Positions 1 to 11,644 of a stretch of 64,000 bases of DNA are shown piece after piece (position 1 is the stretch's first letter; every line of letters begins with the position of its first letter). The stretch comes from Linyphia triangularis (lineage: Eukaryota; Arthropoda; Arachnida; Araneae; Linyphiidae), in contig OZ021725.1 of assembly GCA_963978545.1 (NCBI GenBank), positions 6,921,176 through 6,985,175 on the forward strand, written 5' to 3'. Position numbers and translations under genes: made by a program. Under the pieces are notes generated by a model, which worked only from the letters and a program-made list of their open reading frames with translations, ran no database searches and had not been told where the DNA came from.

Positions 1-1320
1 ACAAAAGCGAACAATTTGAACAAACTTGAATAAATAATATGTTACTTTGCAAAGTAGAATCCTCCATTTTTGTTCTGCTATTTAAATCTCCCACGAATTC
101 GACGAAATAAATCTGATGTTCTTATTTGTTTGTTTAAAAAGCACGATCGCCAAAGTAAGAAAAAAGCTCTGCGCATGTCTGGAAATCGGAGCAATTTGGC
201 GAAAGTTTTGTGCTCTCAACTCTGAAAATCCGCGAGATGGCAGCACTTACGTATCGGCGAAGCTTGCCTTCTTATAGTTTTAAGTTCTTTGGTCTACCTA
301 CGGTACGACTTGGCGCTTTTTCTGGGAATTGGCTACAATAAAAGAATGACGTAATATGCGTTTTCCCGTTCGTTGCTAAGTCCACGGCTAAATCTAGTTA
401 AGCCTTGCTAAGTCAAAATCATGATCCAACATCCAGGGTTGCCAAAAAATCATTTACTAATAGTCACCAATCCTTCCAGATAATCAAAAAGGCAAGTTCA
501 AAATTCAAATCCCGTTTTACCGATGACTTAGAAATTAAGCCTGGAAATGTTTGGGGAGGGGGGCTGTCAATTGGATTAAGTTTAGAAATTACAAAAAATA
601 TTCGCGATTTTTTTTAGCTTAAAGAAAGCTATATATTTCTTTATTATTGAAACTAGGCAAGAGTGCAAATCTAAACCAGATGCACTAAGATTGCTTGTGT
701 GAAAAATACAACACTTGTATTCTATTTTTAGCACCGAGTCTCAGTAAAAAAAAATTTAAAAAAATCATGTATTCTATAAGTATAAAAAAAAAGTATTGAT
801 TTTCTATACCTAAAATCAGCCAAGAAAACAGATTTAAATCAGATGAACACTGATTCATTTACTACTTCTTTATAGTTTGAAAAACCTACAACAAAACTGA
901 GAGATTGTAATATGTATTTTCAAGTGCGAACCTTTTCCGGCACGTTAACTGACGAAAAACGCCCTTGAAGGGCAAAATACTCTTTATCGCTTTGTTGGTG
1001 ATGTTTCATGATAATTTTGAAAAATTTCGAGACAAAATTCTCGCCAAGTAATTTTTCAAGTCAAAAAATGATTTTTTGGCGCAGTTCGGCGCAATCTTAA
1101 CCAAAAAGAGGTTTTTGGCGCAGTTTGGAGCAGAGTAGTCAGTTTGGCGCACTTCGGATCAATTGGAACAGCTCTTACATCCCTGTAATTAGAAATTTTT
1201 TAATGAGCTCAAAATAAATTTAATAAAATTGGAAGGTTTTTTTCCAGCAACCTTAGTTAATAACTTTCACGGCTTTAAAGTAGGCCATTTTAGTAATTGA
1301 TATAAAAAATTACATATCCT
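1..1320. other. Repeat-rich noncoding sequence, no gene seen
   Basis: No open frame here resembles a known protein. The stretch carries short motifs such as TTTGGCGCAGTT that recur in many of the MITE-like repeats elsewhere in the window. An inverted CATCCCTG sits near 1172, which could be one end of a CAGGGATG-type element, but I could not find its partner end. Confidence 0.4.
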
Positions 1321-1584
1321 TCACCTTCTACAGAAAAAGAAATTCTTCTTTCTTGAAATAGGAATCGACATAAATGAAAGAATGATATAAATCATAGTAC
1401 AATACCGAAGCGTAACTGCTATTTTCTCTGTAGGTGATATACTCCTCCGATAGTTAGTGTCGGGTTTTTGCAGTCTGGAACATAATTTCTTCACCAACTC
1501 GTCGAAGCTCTCAATCGACATCCGGAAAAAGTTTAAAATTTTTACTTTGTCTTCTCTTAACTGCGGGTAAAGACAGAAGAACAT
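1321..1584 (-). pseudogene. PIF/Harbinger transposase (HARBI1-like) fragment
   Basis: This encodes part of the DDE transposase that mobilises PIF/Harbinger elements. The segment beginning LREDKVKILNFFRMSIESFD and continuing through ISPTEKIAVTLRY matches the conserved region just upstream of the first catalytic Asp in HARBI1-like proteins, where FFRMS...FDELL and SP.E.LA.TLRYL are typical. A plausible splice acceptor (CCCGCAG) directly precedes LREDK, which agrees with intron-containing Harbinger genes. After TLRY the frame loses the usual ATGDSF-type motif and drifts toward a frame-shifted SFMSIPISR, and the catalytic core is absent. It is about 70 recognisable residues out of roughly 350-400, so it is a dead fragment. 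No matching terminal repeats were identified. Confidence 0.65.
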
Positions 1585-1997
1585 ACCGAATGTGGATCGG
1601 CTCTAAACAATGGAATGGGAGAGAGAGAGAAAAGCGAAAATATCCTGCATATCAAATTACACCCTCTTTCCACCGGATACTCATCGTGCAACTTTTTGTC
1701 CCGTTCGGGGAGAGGTCAAAGGTCATAGTGACCGTGCCGTTCCAGGGCCGCTCGGGAGGAACCGATTCAAGTGTGATTGACAGATCCGCCAAAAGTGAAC
1801 CGGCTAGAAAGTGTGACGTCAGAATAATGGTAATACGGGAACGAGAATTTTATGGTTTTAGAATTGAAAAGGGGAAATTCCAGGAAATTCCAGGCTTTTT
1901 TAGAAATAATCCTATTTTTCCAGGCTATTCAAGGCCTTGAAAAAAAATAATGAAATTCAAGGACTTTCCAGGTTTTCCAGGCCGCGTACGCACCCTG
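1585..1997. repeat. CAGGGTGCGTACG-type transposon end with simple purine tract
   Basis: The segment ends in GCGTACGCACCCTG at 1984-1997, preceded by repeated CCAGG/AATTCCAGG motifs. Read on the - strand this is a CAGGGTGCGTACG terminus, typical of a hAT-like element. Its other end was not found, so only one border is supported. A GAGAGAGA run lies at 1620. Confidence 0.35.
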
Positions 1998-2379
1998 AGA
2001 TGGGCCGGACAATTATTTTAATTTTGGGCTGTTGAATAGTTTAGATAAAATATATTGTTCTTAAATCATATTGCTATACCATGGGATAAGTTAGAAAACA
2101 ATAATTTCCATTGTATTTAATAGAACAAGATTATACCTTAACTACATAAACATAATAATTATTTTACTTTTTTATAAAAAGCTACTTTTTAAAAAAAAAA
2201 TTCATTGTGAAAAATCAAGCCGTTTCGTTTCTTTAAAAATTTGTCAATTAAATTATATTTACATCAATATGAATGTCTTTTTGAATGTGATGCTATAGTC
2301 CTGAAAGTCTCCTCCGACATTGGCATTCGAAGATAAGTTTTAAAGCGCTTCAACGCAAAAAAAAAAGGTTCCGCTGAGT

Positions 2380-2613
2380 TTAGTTTTTAGTTCTTTTAGT
2401 TTTAGTTCCACTTAGGGAACGTAGCTTGAAGGACAAAAAGCTAGTACATTTGTGGGTAAACTCCTGAATCACATTTGTCAAAGATTCAAACACTTCTGTG
2501 TATTTTATAACCAAAACATTTGTCCAAATCTCATATTTTCCTTGAAGTGAAGTTTTTAACAAACTTCTACTGCCATGTTCATCAAGAATTAAACCAAATT
2601 TGTCTAAAATATA
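2380..2613 (-). pseudogene. Unassigned exon-like open segment
   Basis: A possible acceptor (ATATTTTAG) precedes an open frame of about 77 residues. It begins KFGLILDEHGSRSLLKTSL and ends with a basic tail, TKTKRTKN, before a stop. The DEHGSR.LL pattern recalls one helical repeat of PUF/Nop9-type RNA-binding proteins, but the resemblance is short and I would not name it. No second repeat or donor was found. It could be the last exon of a gene, an expressed fragment or chance. The strand agrees with the eIF4G-like gene to the right, but it shows no W2 (eIF4G C-terminal) signature. Confidence 0.22.
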
Positions 2614-3370
2614 ATTTTTAGAGCACTTTCCTGTCTTGCATTATCTTCAGCTTTTTTCTCTACAATTTTTGGAATGAGAAAGATGTTTAGTAAGGATTCG
2701 TTAAACCTTGAATGACTTCATCAATAGTCAGAGAGAAGCAGGCGTTAAAACATCAGTTGTAAAAGAAATTTAATACATAGGTTTTGTTTTTAATTCAAAT
2801 CTTTCTCATATTCATTAACTTATTATATAAATAAATTAAATAATTGAATATCTGTACTAGTTTTGGATGCCAATGTTAGCCTTTTGTTTATTACAGTCAT
2901 GATAAACAACACATTAAATATTTTTTGTTGTCTTTTTTTTTCTATTTAACCCTGAAGGACGGAAGAGGCAATCACCCCCCTCCGCCCCTCGCTGTATCCA
3001 CCATTTCTTTGGGCACTATTGCCATACATTTAACAGCATCTTACATTTTAAATAAGCAATTTTAATAATGTATTTATTCATTAAACAAAATTATTCAATC
3101 ATCCAAACTAACAAGGGAATATCTCAACAACTATTAGTTTCAAAATATAGAGGTTGAGGCATGAGACATTATGCTCTTATTTTTAGTCGTAAACAGTTTA
3201 GAATTGTCAAATTATGATGAATCTTGTAATTATGTTCTTGTTTTATATCATATTAGTTGATAACAAAGTTATAGGTATTATTTTAACAATACATTTTTTT
3301 AACTAGGTCAAATATACATTTATAACCCACCAACACAGCACATGGATATAACATCAGTGGTATTAATAAC
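2614..3370. other. AT-rich noncoding, nothing recognised
   Basis: Apart from a C-rich patch near 2977-2986 and homopolymer A/T runs, no gene, terminal repeat or tandem array was seen. Confidence 0.4.
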
Positions 3371-3920
3371 ATAAGCTATAAAAAAGTTTTTAATAAAAAA
3401 CCTTTATATGCATTGCCAATTTTTATATTCATTAACAAAGCACTGTTTCTTTTACCAGTATGTGCTTGGTGTTGGCATCTAATTTTAAATATCAAAAACA
3501 TCTCTATCCGCAAAATATGCGGTAAACTACTTTTCAAAATTTATTCATTAAAAATGAATGTGAATTTATACATTCACATCCAAATATCTTTTATTTATTC
3601 TGATTAAAACAATTTTACTATTAATTTATTTATTAAAACAATTTTTTCAACAGGAAAGAGTTTTTTCAACAATCGGTTGAATGCTATTTTAGCACAATTG
3701 GATGATGGCAAGTTGGTTTATTAGCATTCTATAAAAGAGACCTTTAAATGACAGTGACAGAAGCCAAAAATTGATAGAATGCATTGTCATGAACATCAAT
3801 TCTATCTGTCAAGTTTCAGCTAGATTGGATGACAGCAAGGGGGTACATTAGGCCTCCGCAGATTTTCCCCAACATCAACATACCCATCCACACACAGACA
3901 AAATTGAAGTTAAAGGATTT
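3371..3920 (+). repeat. Interspersed repeat family A, copy 1
   Basis: A moderately repeated, non-tandem unit of about 500 bp. Recognisable landmarks are TATGCATTGCCAATTTTTAT near the start, TTTCAACAGGAAAGAG in the middle, a run around TGATAGAATGCATTGTC, and a CA-rich tail followed by AAATTGAAGTTAAAGGATTT. Diverged copies occur at 6381-6880, about 12511-13230, 27185-27420 and about 28920-30620; the last two or three are broken by later insertions. No coding capacity or terminal inverted repeat was found, so the class is unknown. Confidence 0.7.
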
Positions 3921-4050
3921 GAAAATACAACAAATCAATCGAATGATGTAGATATAAACGAAAAATCACAAAAATTGCTGAAACTATGTTTTTGCTTAGG
4001 AAACAAGCATTGAATGAATGAAAAATTAGGAATGGGAATTTAAAATTTAC

Positions 4051-4253
4051 CTTGTTTTATACTGCTCAAATGTAACCAAGTTTCTTTTCTGCAATGTAAC
4101 CAAGAGCTGGCCCAGAGACCTAGCCTGCATGGCAGCAAGGACACTATGGTTTCTACGACTATTCCACCGTTTTAGGACTTCATTAATTGCAGTATAAATA
4201 AACACATAGACAGTACTTGGAGAAGCCAACTCCACAACGCACCTAATAGTGTC
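4051..4253 (-). CDS. eIF4G: eIF4G-family protein, MA3-domain exon (most 3' exon seen)
   Basis: This exon encodes 67 residues from DTIRCVVELASPSTVYVFIY to TFEQYKT. It reads as the first half of an MA3 (HEAT-2) domain, the module through which eIF4G binds eIF4A. The stretch ELASPS followed by a helix ending NEVLKRW, then SLGQLLVTLQKRNLVTFEQY, parallels ELASPSLLFIFV and MGQLLHQLL...LSTAQYY in animal eIF4G1. The acceptor is AG/GACACT after a T-rich tract. The donor is ACAAG/GTAAAT, leaving two bases of a split codon. The following exon was not found before the window edge, so the rest of MA3 and any W2 domain are missing here. It joins in phase to 7294-7382. Confidence 0.75.
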
Positions 4254-4353
4254 CTAAAAAAAATATTATTGCATTAAAAACCACAGCAGGAATGGAAGAT
4301 AGTATGCTATATGATTGGAAAAGAAAAACAGACTGCCTATAAGTAAAACAAGA

Positions 4354-4435
4354 TTAACCCCTTGCCTGTGGAATATATTTGAAAACGCATTTGCATTGCC
4401 CGAACCGAGTTTGGGCATCACAGGCATGGGGTTAA
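4354..4435. mobile_element. Minimal piggyBac-like MITE (82 bp)
   Basis: TTAA at both ends encloses near-perfect inverted repeats: CCCCTTGCCTGTG on the left and CACAGGCATGGGG on the right. TTAA target sites with short inverted termini are the hallmark of piggyBac and piggyBac-derived MITEs. Only about 40 bp of internal sequence remains. Confidence 0.7.
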
Positions 4436-4803
4436 AAGTTCCTAACTTAAAAATTAGTAAACAATTACAATAACTTTGTACTATTTGTTTTCCTTATGTC
4501 AACTTAGATGTTTTTTAGAATTCTAATTTAGAATATTTAAGTTGAAAATTTTTACTAACATCTGCAATAAATTTTATAACATGCAGTAAATACCTTTGCA
4601 TTCAGTATGGAAATATACAAATATTTACTCCACTAATATTATTGGGCATCACTTGTGTTCACCAATGGTGATTCAGTTGAGGTAAATCCCAATTTCCTTT
4701 TATTTTTCTGAACATGTTTTCAGGTTTTTTTTTGTTGTATTTTTGTTATAGTATTGCCATAACCAATTTTACGAGTATTTGATCCTAATGATTTTATATC
4801 CCC

Positions 4804-5324
4804 AATGGACAATTCCCGCATTTTTTCAAAACGTGTGAAATTAGTATATATTTATGAAAAACTTCTTTCTAATTCCAAATATTTAAACAAAAGTTCTTTA
4901 AAAAAATTAGTTATTTAAATATTAAGAAAAGAAACTGAGCCAAAACCAGTCCGATCAAAAGATTCAATAAAATCCGTGATGTCAAAAGAACCTATCATTT
5001 CTATGGTTATTGTGAGGTTCCTGCCAAATAGTTGGCATTGGTAGACCATTGCCATATCCCTTACAGGTTGGCGCGATTTGCGAGAAACTTGTAAAACTGG
5101 TTTCCGCTAACGCATTTCAAGCCAAGATGTTTGGGAAGCCTTGACGTCACATTCAATTTGAGCCGAGAGAATCGTTTTCTCACCAACGTCCCACAGGGAA
5201 ACTTTGATTGCAAATTAAAAAAAAAGAAAGAGAGCTTTGAGCAGAAATTTTTGTGTTTATGGTCTTTTCGAAATATTTAGAATTCAATAAAAAAAATTTT
5301 TAGAAAATGCGGGAATCGTCCATT
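4804..5324. mobile_element. MITE family AATGGACAATTCC, copy 1
   Basis: The termini AATGGACAATTCCCGCATTT (left) and GCGGGAATCGTCCATT (right) are inverted repeats. A second copy in the opposite orientation lies at 59466-59997 inside the Tc1 fossil, sharing internal sequence such as TTGGCGCGATTTGCGAGAAA in inverted form. The second copy is flanked by TA, suggesting a Tc1/mariner-type origin. The unit is about 520-530 bp and noncoding. Confidence 0.75.
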
Positions 5325-5694
5325 ATGACCTCCCAGTTATATTGTCATTGCAAGCTGGTCTGAGATTTTAAAATGCATATTTGGATGATTTACTAGGCAG
5401 TAACTAAAATTTATTAAAAAAAAGTTCCTATAGTGCTCTAAATTTTCTAAATTTTAAATAGACTCAGAAAATTTAAAATTTTATCTTTTGCATTTTTTAA
5501 TATTTGTTTAAAAATGTTAAAAAATATTCTTAGAAGTATTTTTTTAACATCAAGGATTTTGAATAAGTAAAATAGTTTTGGAGAAAAACAATAAAAACTA
5601 TACTATAGATAAAAATATCGGGGAAAAAGGATAATCTTCAAAATTTAAATTTGCAACAAAAAGTTTATATTTTATTCAAAAACCTACACTTAGT

Positions 5695-6180
5695 TTTCTT
5701 TAATAGATCTTTAGAATGACACAAAAGAAAAATCAAGTCATCTCCTTAATGCTTGCAGGAGATTTAGCATTTTGAGAAAGATGGGAATTCCAAAAATCAT
5801 GAACTAAGAAAAATGTGTTCGAAACATCGAAGAGGCTATTGCAGCTAAGATGAATTCTCCCTAATAAAACAATTTCAATGCAATTGTAGTTATCGGATCA
5901 GCTAAAAAACTTGTCAGAATAAGGAGAAGGCATCAAAGTTCATAAACACGCAAAAAGTAGAAAATCTATATTATTATAACATTTTGCCAAAACAAGGTGC
6001 ACTAAGTCCCCTTATATGACGCGGACATTGACTAGATTTTTCTATGCTGACTGAAGCTGACAAATGAGTGATTAATTTGATCAAGTATCTTTTCTCCCAA
6101 CCTATCGTTATAATACGGTAAAACAACATTGAAATGCTTTTCTTAACACAGGGCATAACTAAGTAGTGTAATAGAATATG
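5695..6180 (+). pseudogene. Possible degenerate Tc1/mariner transposase
   Basis: On the + strand, fragments such as MTQKKNQVISLMLAGDLAF followed by KKLVRIRRRH-like text recall the N-terminal helix-turn-helix of arthropod Tc1/mariner transposases. They are broken by many stops. The match is weak and no terminal repeat was found. The - strand open frame here is probably a shadow. Confidence 0.25.
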
Positions 6181-6380
6181 GTTCTCTTGAAAAGAAAATA
6201 TAAAAATAAATTTATTTAAGAAACTATAAAATCAAATTGAATCTTTGCTGCCTGGAAGCGAGTTTATCAAATATTTCTATTGAAAAAATTATGATGTTGT
6301 TGTGGTATACCATCAGAACTAGTTTCTTCAGTCTACCGACTGGTTCCAGTCCTTATGCATGTCTTGATTCGAATAAAGTT

Positions 6381-6880
6381 TTAATATAAATCCTTTACAT
6401 GCACTGCCAATTCTTATATTCATTAACAAAGCCTTGTTTCTGTTGTCAGTGTGTGCTTGGTTTTGGCATCTAATTTTAAACTATCCGGTAAACAACTTTT
6501 CAAAATGTACTCATTGAAAAGGAATGTGAATTTATGCACTCACATCCAAATATCTTTTATTTATTCTGATTAAAATAATTTTAGTATTTATTTATTAAAA
6601 CAATTTTGGCAACAGGAAAGAGTTTCTTCAATGATCCGTTAAATGCGATTTCAGTGCAGTTGGATAAAAGCAAGTTCGTTTATTAGAATTCTATGACAGA
6701 AACCCTTTAGTGACAGATGCCAAAATTTGATAGAATGTATTGTCATCAACTTATACTCTATCTGTCAAGTTTCAGCCTGATTAGACAACGGCAAGGGGGT
6801 TAATTAGGTCTCCGCAGATTTGCCTGCCATCAACAAACATACACACAAAATTGAAGTTAATATAAAAAAAATTTAAAAAG
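6381..6880 (+). repeat. Interspersed repeat family A, copy 2
   Basis: A diverged copy of the unit at 3371-3920 in the same orientation, with the same landmarks: CATGCACTGCCAATTCTTAT, AACAGGAAAGAGTTTCTTCA, GATAGAATGTATTGTCATCA and a CA-rich tail ending in AAAATTGAAGTTAA. It lies in the eIF4G-like intron between exons 4051-4253 and 7294-7382. Confidence 0.7.
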
Positions 6881-7293
6881 TCTACTCTGGCTGCAATGGA
6901 GTTATTACTCAGAGATACTGCATAAAGTTAGCTTTATTACTATTGCCATGTACCTTATGATAGAATAGATGCGAATGCTCTTGGAAGATCTAAATTCTTT
7001 CCAATTCCTTTCATTAGTGTTATATAATTTAATTATTTTATATTAACTATTCCACGACTATGGATAATCAATGGGGTTAACCTTTTTCTATGTCCTCGTT
7101 AATTGATATTTATTTCTTTTATGTAGCAACATTTCAATTATAATGATATTTGGCCATTTTAAATACTCACAAAATGTCTTAATTCAATTCTTTTCAACAT
7201 AAACAAATATAAATATCAATGTGTTTCAATTTTCATTGCTGCATTATATTTTACAAACATGGAAGTTACTAGTAGTAACTAAATCCAATTTAC

Positions 7294-7382
7294 CTCAATA
7301 TTTTTTTTATTTAAGAACTCATCTATAACAAGCCTTGACATATGTTCCATCTCTTCAGTAGTGCGGTCTGGACCCAGTAATT
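7294..7382 (-). CDS. eIF4G: eIF4G-family protein, start of MA3 domain
   Basis: The exon encodes 29 residues, LLGPDRTTEEMEHMSRLVID followed by EFLNKKNIE, after a split Glu codon. This resembles the opening helix of an eIF4G MA3 domain ([21 protein letters not shown] in the human protein), and it continues directly into DTIRCVVELASPS of the next exon. The acceptor is TGTTTAG/AATTAC and the donor GAG/GTAAAT. The preceding exon ends with a single G at 11434, restoring the reading frame. Confidence 0.72.
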
Positions 7383-7899
7383 CTAAACAGAAAACCTTAT
7401 TCATATACATGACAGATGGATTACTAATAATATGAAAGCAACATTTTATAAAAAAAAAAATATTCTATACATAATAATGTATAGAATTATAGATTACTTA
7501 TTGAATATTTTTTTAAATAAAGAATTAAAGTTTTTTAAATGGAAGTAAATTAGAGAAAAGTAACAGTAATGAATCAACAAATCATGCACGGCTAAGTAAG
7601 ATATTATGTATAAAGAATACTTTTTTGTTTCTTCTGACAATTCCCAGTCAACCATACTTTAAACTATAATGAAAATGTAAACAACAAAAAACAAGTTTTA
7701 GAGAAATCTATTGCACAAAAGTGAATATGTTTGTAAACTTTCAAAAAGTATTGAAGTCACTGATTAATAATCATAAAATAAAAATAGACATATTAAAAAA
7801 TAAGCATTAGTTAATTAACAAAATGTAATTCAGTGAAATGAATTATACGACAATGCAAAATGATTGACTATTTAAATTTTTTCCGAGTTTTTAAACTTC

Positions 7900-8438
7900 T
7901 TAACACTTTAAATCCCAACCCGCCCTATACCGCCTTGTAGAGAATTTCCCAGCTAACCGCCTTTCGGGCGGTTGCAGGGGTAAACGTATATTTTCAAGTG
8001 AGGAGAACTGCCCTGCCTTAGTTGTTTAAAGCGTGACGGTCCTCAACAATAGGCTGTTGTGGGGCATGTAGAGGGGAGACATGGATTTAAAGTACTCAAT
8101 GTCAAACTGCCCCACCCTTTGGACATGGAGTAAGATAGTCAGGGACTTTTCTTTTATGCGAATCTTGTCATGTACTTAGCGGTGGCGTTTGTTTCATTGA
8201 TAAGACGCCAACTAAATTCTCTGACATATCAAGCAGATGACCCAACGCACACCCCTATTGCAGGCTGTATACATATAGTAATGATCTTTTAATGGTCGAC
8301 AGTGACCCCCCACAGCAATCCCAGGAGTGGCAGACAGGAGAACGAGTCGGGCGAGTTCATTTCCAGTTTTTATGAATGGAAAGTCATCGGGGTTTTGTGA
8401 AACCCACAACGCTGACTCCATGGGATTTAAAGGGTTAA
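7900..8438. mobile_element. piggyBac-like MITE with TTAA target sites
   Basis: TTAA at 7900-7903 and 8435-8438 flanks inverted termini CACTTTAAATCCCA and TGGGATTTAAAGGG. The interior is GC-richer than its surroundings and includes a palindrome, CCGCCTTTCGGGCGG, near 7960-7975. No transposase is recognisable; the - strand frame from 8212 has no domain I can identify. The element lies in an eIF4G-like intron. Confidence 0.8.
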
Positions 8439-9761
8439 GGGGGCACACCTAGTGTGACCCCCTAAAAGAAAGGTGATTTTTGGGAATTTTTTCAAAGAAA
8501 ACTACTGCATGAAATGTTTTAAAATTTTGAGGATATATTTATACATAGTTAATGAATATACACTGAAATTTTCAAATGAAAAACTTTAATTTTCAGCGAG
8601 TTATTCGCTACCTCCCAAGTCACTAAAAAAAAAAATCCTCCACTGCTGCAGTAATTACAGCCTTCACCGTGGATGGAAAAAAAAAGGGGATTATTAAACT
8701 AAATGGTATTGCCTATACAATGCCCCATAATTGTGAAAAAAATTGAATTTAACAAAATGGCAGTTTTGAAAAAAAAATGTCAAATTTTGCTCAAAAATTG
8801 GATGATTTTTGGCCCGCCAAAATTACGTTTTTTATACATTCGAAAAACTGGAGGGTCATTGTACAGATAAACGTATACAAAATAAGTAGAAAAAAAATCA
8901 AAGCGATCTGATGATTTGTAACTCAAAATCATTCATACTGTAACTCAAAAACTATTTGAAATATTCATTTGAAATTTTAGTATGTTATTTTTAAAGGCAT
9001 AGACAATCAAAATATGCAACAAAAAATTGATTTTTTCAAAATTTTTAGTTTACACAAATTCCTGAATACTAAATCTTTGATACTTCCAGAATTGCCTGAA
9101 CACCTGCTATACTACACAGTGAGCTGCTAACATAATACAGTAAAAAAGAAAACAAAAAATTTTGCTGGGTGGCTCATTAATAAAAAATTGCCATAGTAAA
9201 ATGGTTCACCAATGTGTTGATGGAAATTGAAGAATAGAGCATATACTTAGTTTAAAGTTAGTGCAAATAACTGGAAAAAGGTGAGAGTTTTCACTGATTG
9301 AAACAAAATAATTAAAAAATATGTATAAAAAGTGCAAATGTTGGTAGCTGATCTTATGGAGGTTTTGATAATTGAACTTTAATATTTATGTTTTCTTAAA
9401 TTGTACTATAGTAACTAGGGGTGTGGAACATTGCACAACTTCCAATTACACTATAATACTGAAGCAGATTTGAGTCATTTACTGTTTTTTTTTTTTTTTT
9501 TAATTTTTATCTTTCATTTAGCAAAAATGGCAAGTTTGGCGATATATTTTGCCATAATTCTTGCATGGGTCATAAAAAAAAAAATAAAAAAAAAAAATAT
9601 TTTTAAAAACTGCCATAATGACGAGGTATCTTCAATTTTCAATCGCTTTTAAGATCACTATTTTCCTTCAATAACTTTCCCAATTAAATATTTTATTCAT
9701 GGCATATTTAAATAGAAATCTGTCATTAGTTTTTTCTTTATTTGTGCTGATAGAATAATAA
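8439..9761. other. AT-rich intronic sequence, nothing recognised
   Basis: No exon, terminal repeat or tandem array stood out. Long A/T homopolymers occur at 9486-9500 and 9577-9597. Confidence 0.4.
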
Positions 9762-11012
9762 CAGGGGTCAAAGTGACAAAATAAGAATATATAGGATCTT
9801 TTTAAAAAAAATATAGGACAATATAAAACATCAAATAACTGCACACAGTTGCTACTGAACTTCAAGATTTACTCGTTATACATTTATATACTCGTTATAT
9901 TGAATTTAAGAGAATAGAAAACACACCTTTAAAAAAAGAAATCGCCTGATCCTGAATACGTGATACGTTATTGCTTCAATATTCCATCTCTAAATCAAGT
10001 TTTATTAATTACATTATTTGCAATCATGAGTTTTTTGCTTCCAGCATTTTTAACTGTTCCAATTTCTTTAAGTATTTTTTTTTATCCCTGTTTGCAGTCT
10101 TTTGTTGATTCAGATTTACTGTTCAGTGTTAGCTGGATTGGCGGCGAAAAGTGGGAGATTTATCGGCGAACCTGTCACTTGGTTTTAAAGCAACCCTAGT
10201 GATCGTTTGGATTTGACAACACAACGTATTGATGTATTTTTCAATTTTGGCGACTTTTATGAAAAAATCGGGGCTAATATTCCGAATCCGGTACGAATTC
10301 TGCGCCAAGGCGATTTTCGCCAAAAAATGGCAGCCCTGCCATTTTTTAAGAGCAAGATAACTAACTGCCTATGGTTGCCATAATTTGGAGTGGTTTGATG
10401 TAAACAATTCGTGGCGCCGAATCCGTACAGGATTCGGAATAAAAAAAATCGCCATCCGACATCATACAGTAAATCTTAATTCTTTTGTTTCCTTCATCAA
10501 TTATTGACTGAGCACTCAAAATGTTCTTTAGTAGTCCTACAAGTTAATCCCAAGTTGTTTTTATCCGTTTTTCCCGAGGCAGAGTTTTGTTGTAGCATCT
10601 CTCTCTGCATTATGGACAATTAATTTATTACGTTGGAGGAGAAATCAGATCAGAAATTCAAGACCGATTGTTATGGAAATGTTCACATGTTTACAACTTC
10701 CACCGGTCCAGTAGAGTTGAGTTGTAGGTTATGCAGCACGTGACGTCATAAGAGATAAAACGTCGCGCCGAAGTTACAAACATCGTTTTTGTCAGGTCTT
10801 TTTCACCTACGATCGCGCCAAAGAATCCGAAATATTAAAAAATGGCAACAAACGGCGCCGTTATTACGAATTCGAAGAAAATATAGATCGAATCAATGTA
10901 GAAATATAGGATATATAGGACAATTGTAAAATATAGGACAATATAGGACGTTTTTACCGATTTTTAAAAAAATATAGGATTTATAGGACATATAGGACGT
11001 CTGCGACCCCTG
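9762..11012. mobile_element. hAT-like element CAGGGGTC, 6-bp target duplication
   Basis: The left end CAGGGGTCAAAGTGAC and right end GTCTGCGACCCCTG are imperfect inverted repeats, with TAATAA immediately outside both. The subterminal regions repeat the motif ATATAGGACA several times on both sides, like transposase-binding repeats. There is no coding sequence. Another repeat (about 10195-10480, related to 41735-41870) and a 162-bp MITE (10279-10440) are nested inside. Confidence 0.65.
10279..10440. mobile_element. MITE family with GTACGGATTC(T)GCGCC ends, copy 1
   Basis: Terminal inverted repeats of about 28 bp start ATTCCGAATCCGGTACGAAT on the left and end with the inverted equivalent, GTACAGGATTCGGAAT, on the right. 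Both flanks contain AAAAAATCG. That sequence is uninterrupted in the related repeat at 41815-41830, so this is an insertion into an older repeat. Related copies are at 29764-29885 and 42061-42202. Confidence 0.65.
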
Positions 11013-11433
11013 TAATAAGTATAACACAATTTGGTCACAAAATTAGAAAAAAATTTCAATGCACACTCTCACAACCTTTCACCCCACAGAAATCCATCTA
11101 GTTATTTCTTATTTAGTTAAATTGCATTTTGTTTAGAGAACAATTACTAAATGAAAGAGAACTAATTTATCCCAATATAAATGCAATTTAATAATGTTTC
11201 ACCTGTGTTAACTTCTTAAGTCATTTGCAAAGGAATTGCACTAAGTATATATATTTCATAATTGGATATATTAATATGTTTACACAGCCCCAAAGAATTT
11301 ATAATGCGCAAGAATTTTGTTTTAATTGACACAAAATTCTAATTAAAACTTTGCAGTATGAAAAATAAATTTCAATTTTATTAAATAATACAGATGCTAA
11401 ATACTATAAAATTTCAAATAAAAATTTACTTGC

Positions 11434-11476
11434 CATGTATTGCACTTTTACGTGGATTGACTGTGAACTCCAGTTT
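11434..11476 (-). CDS. eIF4G: eIF4G-family protein, 43-nt micro-exon
   Basis: The exon encodes KLEFTVNPRKSAIH plus one base of the next codon. It is held between acceptor CCACTAG/AAACTG and a non-canonical donor, ATG/GCAAGT. Using the nearby GTAAAT instead would put a stop in the next exon, so a GC-AG intron is the reading that keeps the frame. The KLEFTV segment parallels KVEYTL, which follows LWREAGLSWKEFL in eIF4G1; here LWRDSTLRWSDLF is encoded by the preceding exon. Confidence 0.55.
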
Positions 11477-11644
11477 CTAGTGGAAAATACAACAATGCAT
11501 CAATTTGATATCCAACACAGAAAAGAATTCTTTATTAAAATTTAAATTATTATTAAACATAAATCTATTATTTTACATAGAAAAACGAAATGTATTGATA
11601 GGAAACAAAAAATAAAAGTATTTCTTATAAGTGTTCTTGCTTAC

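Noticed and set aside
1590..1940. 116-codon frame on the + strand
   Set aside because: It spans a purine simple repeat and a transposon end; no recognisable domain.
8212..8448. 78-codon frame on the - strand
   Set aside because: It lies entirely inside the piggyBac-like MITE and ends at its terminus; no transposase motif seen.
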